Shown here: positions 5,436 through 6,747 of the stretch, piece by piece
Position numbering within the stretch: the stretch's first letter is position 1
Layout: every line of letters begins with the position of its first letter
Source: an uncultured Ellagibacter sp.
Lineage (GTDB): Bacteria > Actinomycetota > Coriobacteriia > Coriobacteriales > Eggerthellaceae
Reading direction: 5' to 3'
NCBI GenBank assembly: GCA_934661105.1
Contig: CAKUIV010000107.1
Span: forward strand, 1-6,747
DNA: 6,747 bases
Made by a program: the position numbers and the translations under genes
Notes under the pieces: generated by a model
Database searches by the model: none
What the model saw: only the letters and a program-made list of their open reading frames with translations
What the model was told of the DNA's origin: nothing

Positions 5436-5465
5436 CATCGCAACTGAATCCGACGCGACGTTTGC

Positions 5466-6095
5466 CTACACGTTCTTCAGCAGAATGGTGCTCATGGTGT
5501 CGGCCGCGTGCTCGGCGGCGTCGGCGCACTTCTCCATGCGGTTGTAGATCTGCGACCACACCATGACGCGCATCGTGTTGTCGCGATCGGTGGTGTGCAG
5601 GTCGCGGATAACATGCATGAGCAGCTGGTCGGCCTCTTCCTCGTGCGTGTTGACCTCGATGATGAGCGACTTGAATTTCTTGGACTTCTTGAAGTTACGG
5701 AAATCCTCCATCGCCTTGTTGAGCGCCTTGCACGCCTTGCGGATAAGGTGCGCGAACTCGAGCATATCCTTGTGCATGATATGGATGTCGTACATGTAGA
5801 AACGCTGCATGACGTCTTCGATGTAGTCGATGATGTCGTCGAGGTTCTGCGCAAGCTGGATGATGTCTTCACGCTCGATGGGGGTGATGAAGTCGGTCGC
5901 GACGCTTTGGAAGATGTCGTGGTTGATGAGGTCGCCCTGATGCTCGATTTCGTGCGCCTTCTCCATAACGCCCTTGAGCTGATCGGCGGAAGTGAACGTC
6001 TCGATCGTCTCGATGAGGAGGTCGGCCTCCTTCACCGCGAGCTCAGAAAGATCCTCGAACGCACTGAAGTAATCGAACTTGTGCTTTTTGCCCAT
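5466..6095 (-). CDS. DUF47 family PhoU-like protein
   Basis: A 209-residue, all-helical, charged cytosolic protein of the DUF47 (PhoU_div, Pit-accessory) family. PhoU-type acidic metal-site motifs are visible: HEIEHQGD at 48-55 and TPIEREDIIQLAQNLDDIIDYIED at roughly 71-94, repeated in weaker form in the second half (THEEEAD near 155, RMEKCADAAEHAADTM near 190). Family members usually sit beside a Pit-type phosphate permease and are thought to regulate phosphate uptake. Here no permease is next to it: a terminator and a convergent gene lie on one side, a hydrolase on the other. The ATG at 6095 is preceded by AAGGGAG (6102-6108) at 6 nt spacing, and length is typical. An in-frame extension upstream to 6182 reads unlike the family and is not used. 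Confidence 0.92.
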   Translation of the reverse strand: MGKKHKFDYFSAFEDLSELAVKEADLLIETIETFTSADQLKGVMEKAHEIEHQGDLINHDIFQSVATDFITPIEREDIIQLAQNLDDIIDYIEDVMQRFYMYDIHIMHKDMLEFAHLIRKACKALNKAMEDFRNFKKSKKFKSLIIEVNTHEEEADQLLMHVIRDLHTTDRDNTMRVMVWSQIYNRMEKCADAAEHAADTMSTILLKNV

Positions 6096-6182
6096 ACACG
6101 ACTCCCTTTCGAGTAGTGCCAACAGACCAACCCGCCAAGGCGCGAAACCGCCAAAGCACCTCGCCGCGTAAACGTTAGGCAA

Positions 6183-6228
6183 AGTGTAACGTATCGATTT
6201 CGCAAAGTTTCTTTACGGTTTCGCAAAA
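6183..6228 (-). promoter_or_regulatory. Candidate promoter and phased repeats upstream of the PhoU-like gene
   Basis: A -10-like TACACT lies at 6183-6188 (minus strand), about 90 nt before the start codon. The -35 region instead carries three TTTC-led repeats on the plus strand, starting at 6198, 6208 and 6219; the outer two share TTTCGCAAA. Their 10-11-bp period puts them on one face of the helix, the layout of PhoB/PhoP-type response-regulator sites. A phosphate-responsive regulator is an inference from this geometry and the gene downstream. The last repeat is itself palindromic (GGTTT...AAACC, 6217-6230). Confidence 0.4.
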
Positions 6229-6258
6229 CCTGCAGGCGGTAGCGGAAAGGCGCAGGTT
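6227..6258 (-). terminator. Possible weak terminator of the hydrolase gene
   Basis: On the minus strand AACCTGC (6258-6252) pairs with GCAGGTT (6233-6227) across an 18-nt loop, and the right arm runs into TTTTGCG. It lies 58 nt past the hydrolase stop. The large loop and short T-run make it weak, and it overlaps the putative operator repeats. A second hairpin, GCTCC/GGAGC (6270-6285), precedes it without a T-run. Confidence 0.3.
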
Positions 6259-6315
6259 GCAAGTCGACTGCTCCTTTCGGGGAGCCCGCCGGTCGAGCAT
6301 GAGGGAAGCGTGCTT

Positions 6316-6747
6316 TTACGCCCAGCGAGCGAACGTGCGCTCGCGCTCGGCGCCGATCGTGGTCGCGTCCCCGTGCCCCGGAAGCACCACGGTTTCGTCG
6401 GGCAGGAACGCGAGCTTGCGCATGGACGCCTTCATGTCCTCCGCGCTGCCTCCTATGAAGTCCGTGCGCCCAACCGTGCCCGAGAACAGCGTATCGCCCG
6501 ACAGAAGCACCGGCGCGCCGTCTTGGCGGTTGCCGAATTGCGGCATGAGGAACCAGCACATGCCGCCCTTCGTGTGTCCGGGCGTTACCAGCACCTTCCA
6601 TGCCATGTTGCCGATTTCGACGATGTCGCCGTCTTCGGCGCGGTAATCGACCTCGCAGGTTTCAAACGAGCTCATTTCCGCAGGAATGGGTTCCTCCCCG
6701 CAGATGATCGGCGCATCGATGTTCGACGCGATGACCGTGGCGCCGGT
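6316..6747 (-). CDS. Metallo-beta-lactamase-fold hydrolase, glyoxalase II-like (C-terminal part)
   Basis: The last 143 residues of a gene that begins beyond the right edge. Metal-site motifs of the MBL fold are present in order: TPGHTKGG (His ligand), LLSGDTLFSGTVGRTDF (bridging Asp), and VLPGHGDATTIGAER (last His). The SGDTLF...GRTD and LPGHG patterns are those of the small glyoxalase II/YcbL-type hydrolases that cleave thioesters such as S-lactoylglutathione or analogous thiol conjugates. The N-terminal HxHxDH site is outside the window, so activity cannot be confirmed, and the natural thiol in this organism is unknown. The gene is same-strand with the PhoU-like gene but separated by about 220 bp holding a promoter candidate, so it is probably a separate transcript. 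Confidence 0.88.
   Translation of the reverse strand, partial: TGATVIASNIDAPIICGEEPIPAEMSSFETCEVDYRAEDGDIVEIGNMAWKVLVTPGHTKGGMCWFLMPQFGNRQDGAPVLLSGDTLFSGTVGRTDFIGGSAEDMKASMRKLAFLPDETVVLPGHGDATTIGAERERTFARWA

Noticed and set aside
6096..6182. In-frame extension of the PhoU-like gene
   Set aside because: The sequence before MGKKHKF does not resemble the family, while AAGGGAG sits at proper spacing before the ATG at 6095.

Overview
The window is GC-rich, with genes packed mostly on the minus strand, AGGAGG-type ribosome binding sites and G/C-ending codons. The gene content and protein styles suggest an actinobacterial gut anaerobe of the Coriobacteriia (Eggerthella/Gordonibacter-like). This is an inference from protein style and composition, not from a marker gene.

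Layout from left to right. (1) The 5' end of an S4-domain, TlyA-type rRNA methyltransferase gene on the minus strand runs off the left edge. Its perfect TATAAT box lies where it would give a leaderless mRNA. (2) A compact block at about 227-475 looks like a type I toxin-antitoxin locus. It holds a 26-residue membrane peptide gene on the plus strand, two convergent extended -10 promoters, a 13-bp perfect inverted repeat at the two predicted transcript starts, and two hairpins. The antitoxin RNA would be read from the minus strand across the toxin 3' region. (3) A lysC-asd operon on the minus strand encodes the first two steps of the aspartate pathway (lysine, threonine, methionine, diaminopimelate). 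lysC carries an internal start with a perfect Shine-Dalgarno sequence, predicting a separate regulatory beta subunit. (4) A UMF1/Atg22-type 12-helix MFS transporter is on the minus strand. Divergent from it, on the plus strand, is a zinc-dependent phospholipase C-family protein with a near-consensus promoter. (5) A perfect 14-bp-stem terminator separates that gene from a convergent DUF47/PhoU-like gene, whose upstream region carries phased direct repeats. (6) A glyoxalase II-like metallo-beta-lactamase-fold hydrolase on the minus strand runs off the right edge.

Most of the window is ordinary core metabolism. The part most worth a second look is the roughly 250-bp toxin-antitoxin block. Its geometry is unusual: both predicted RNAs begin with the same 13 bases, and the toxin mRNA 5' end can pair with its own 3' end. 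The antitoxin repeats the toxin's 5' sequence. The block lies directly downstream of asd, so read-through of lysC-asd would also produce antisense RNA. The LysC internal start and the repeats upstream of the PhoU-like gene are the next best leads.
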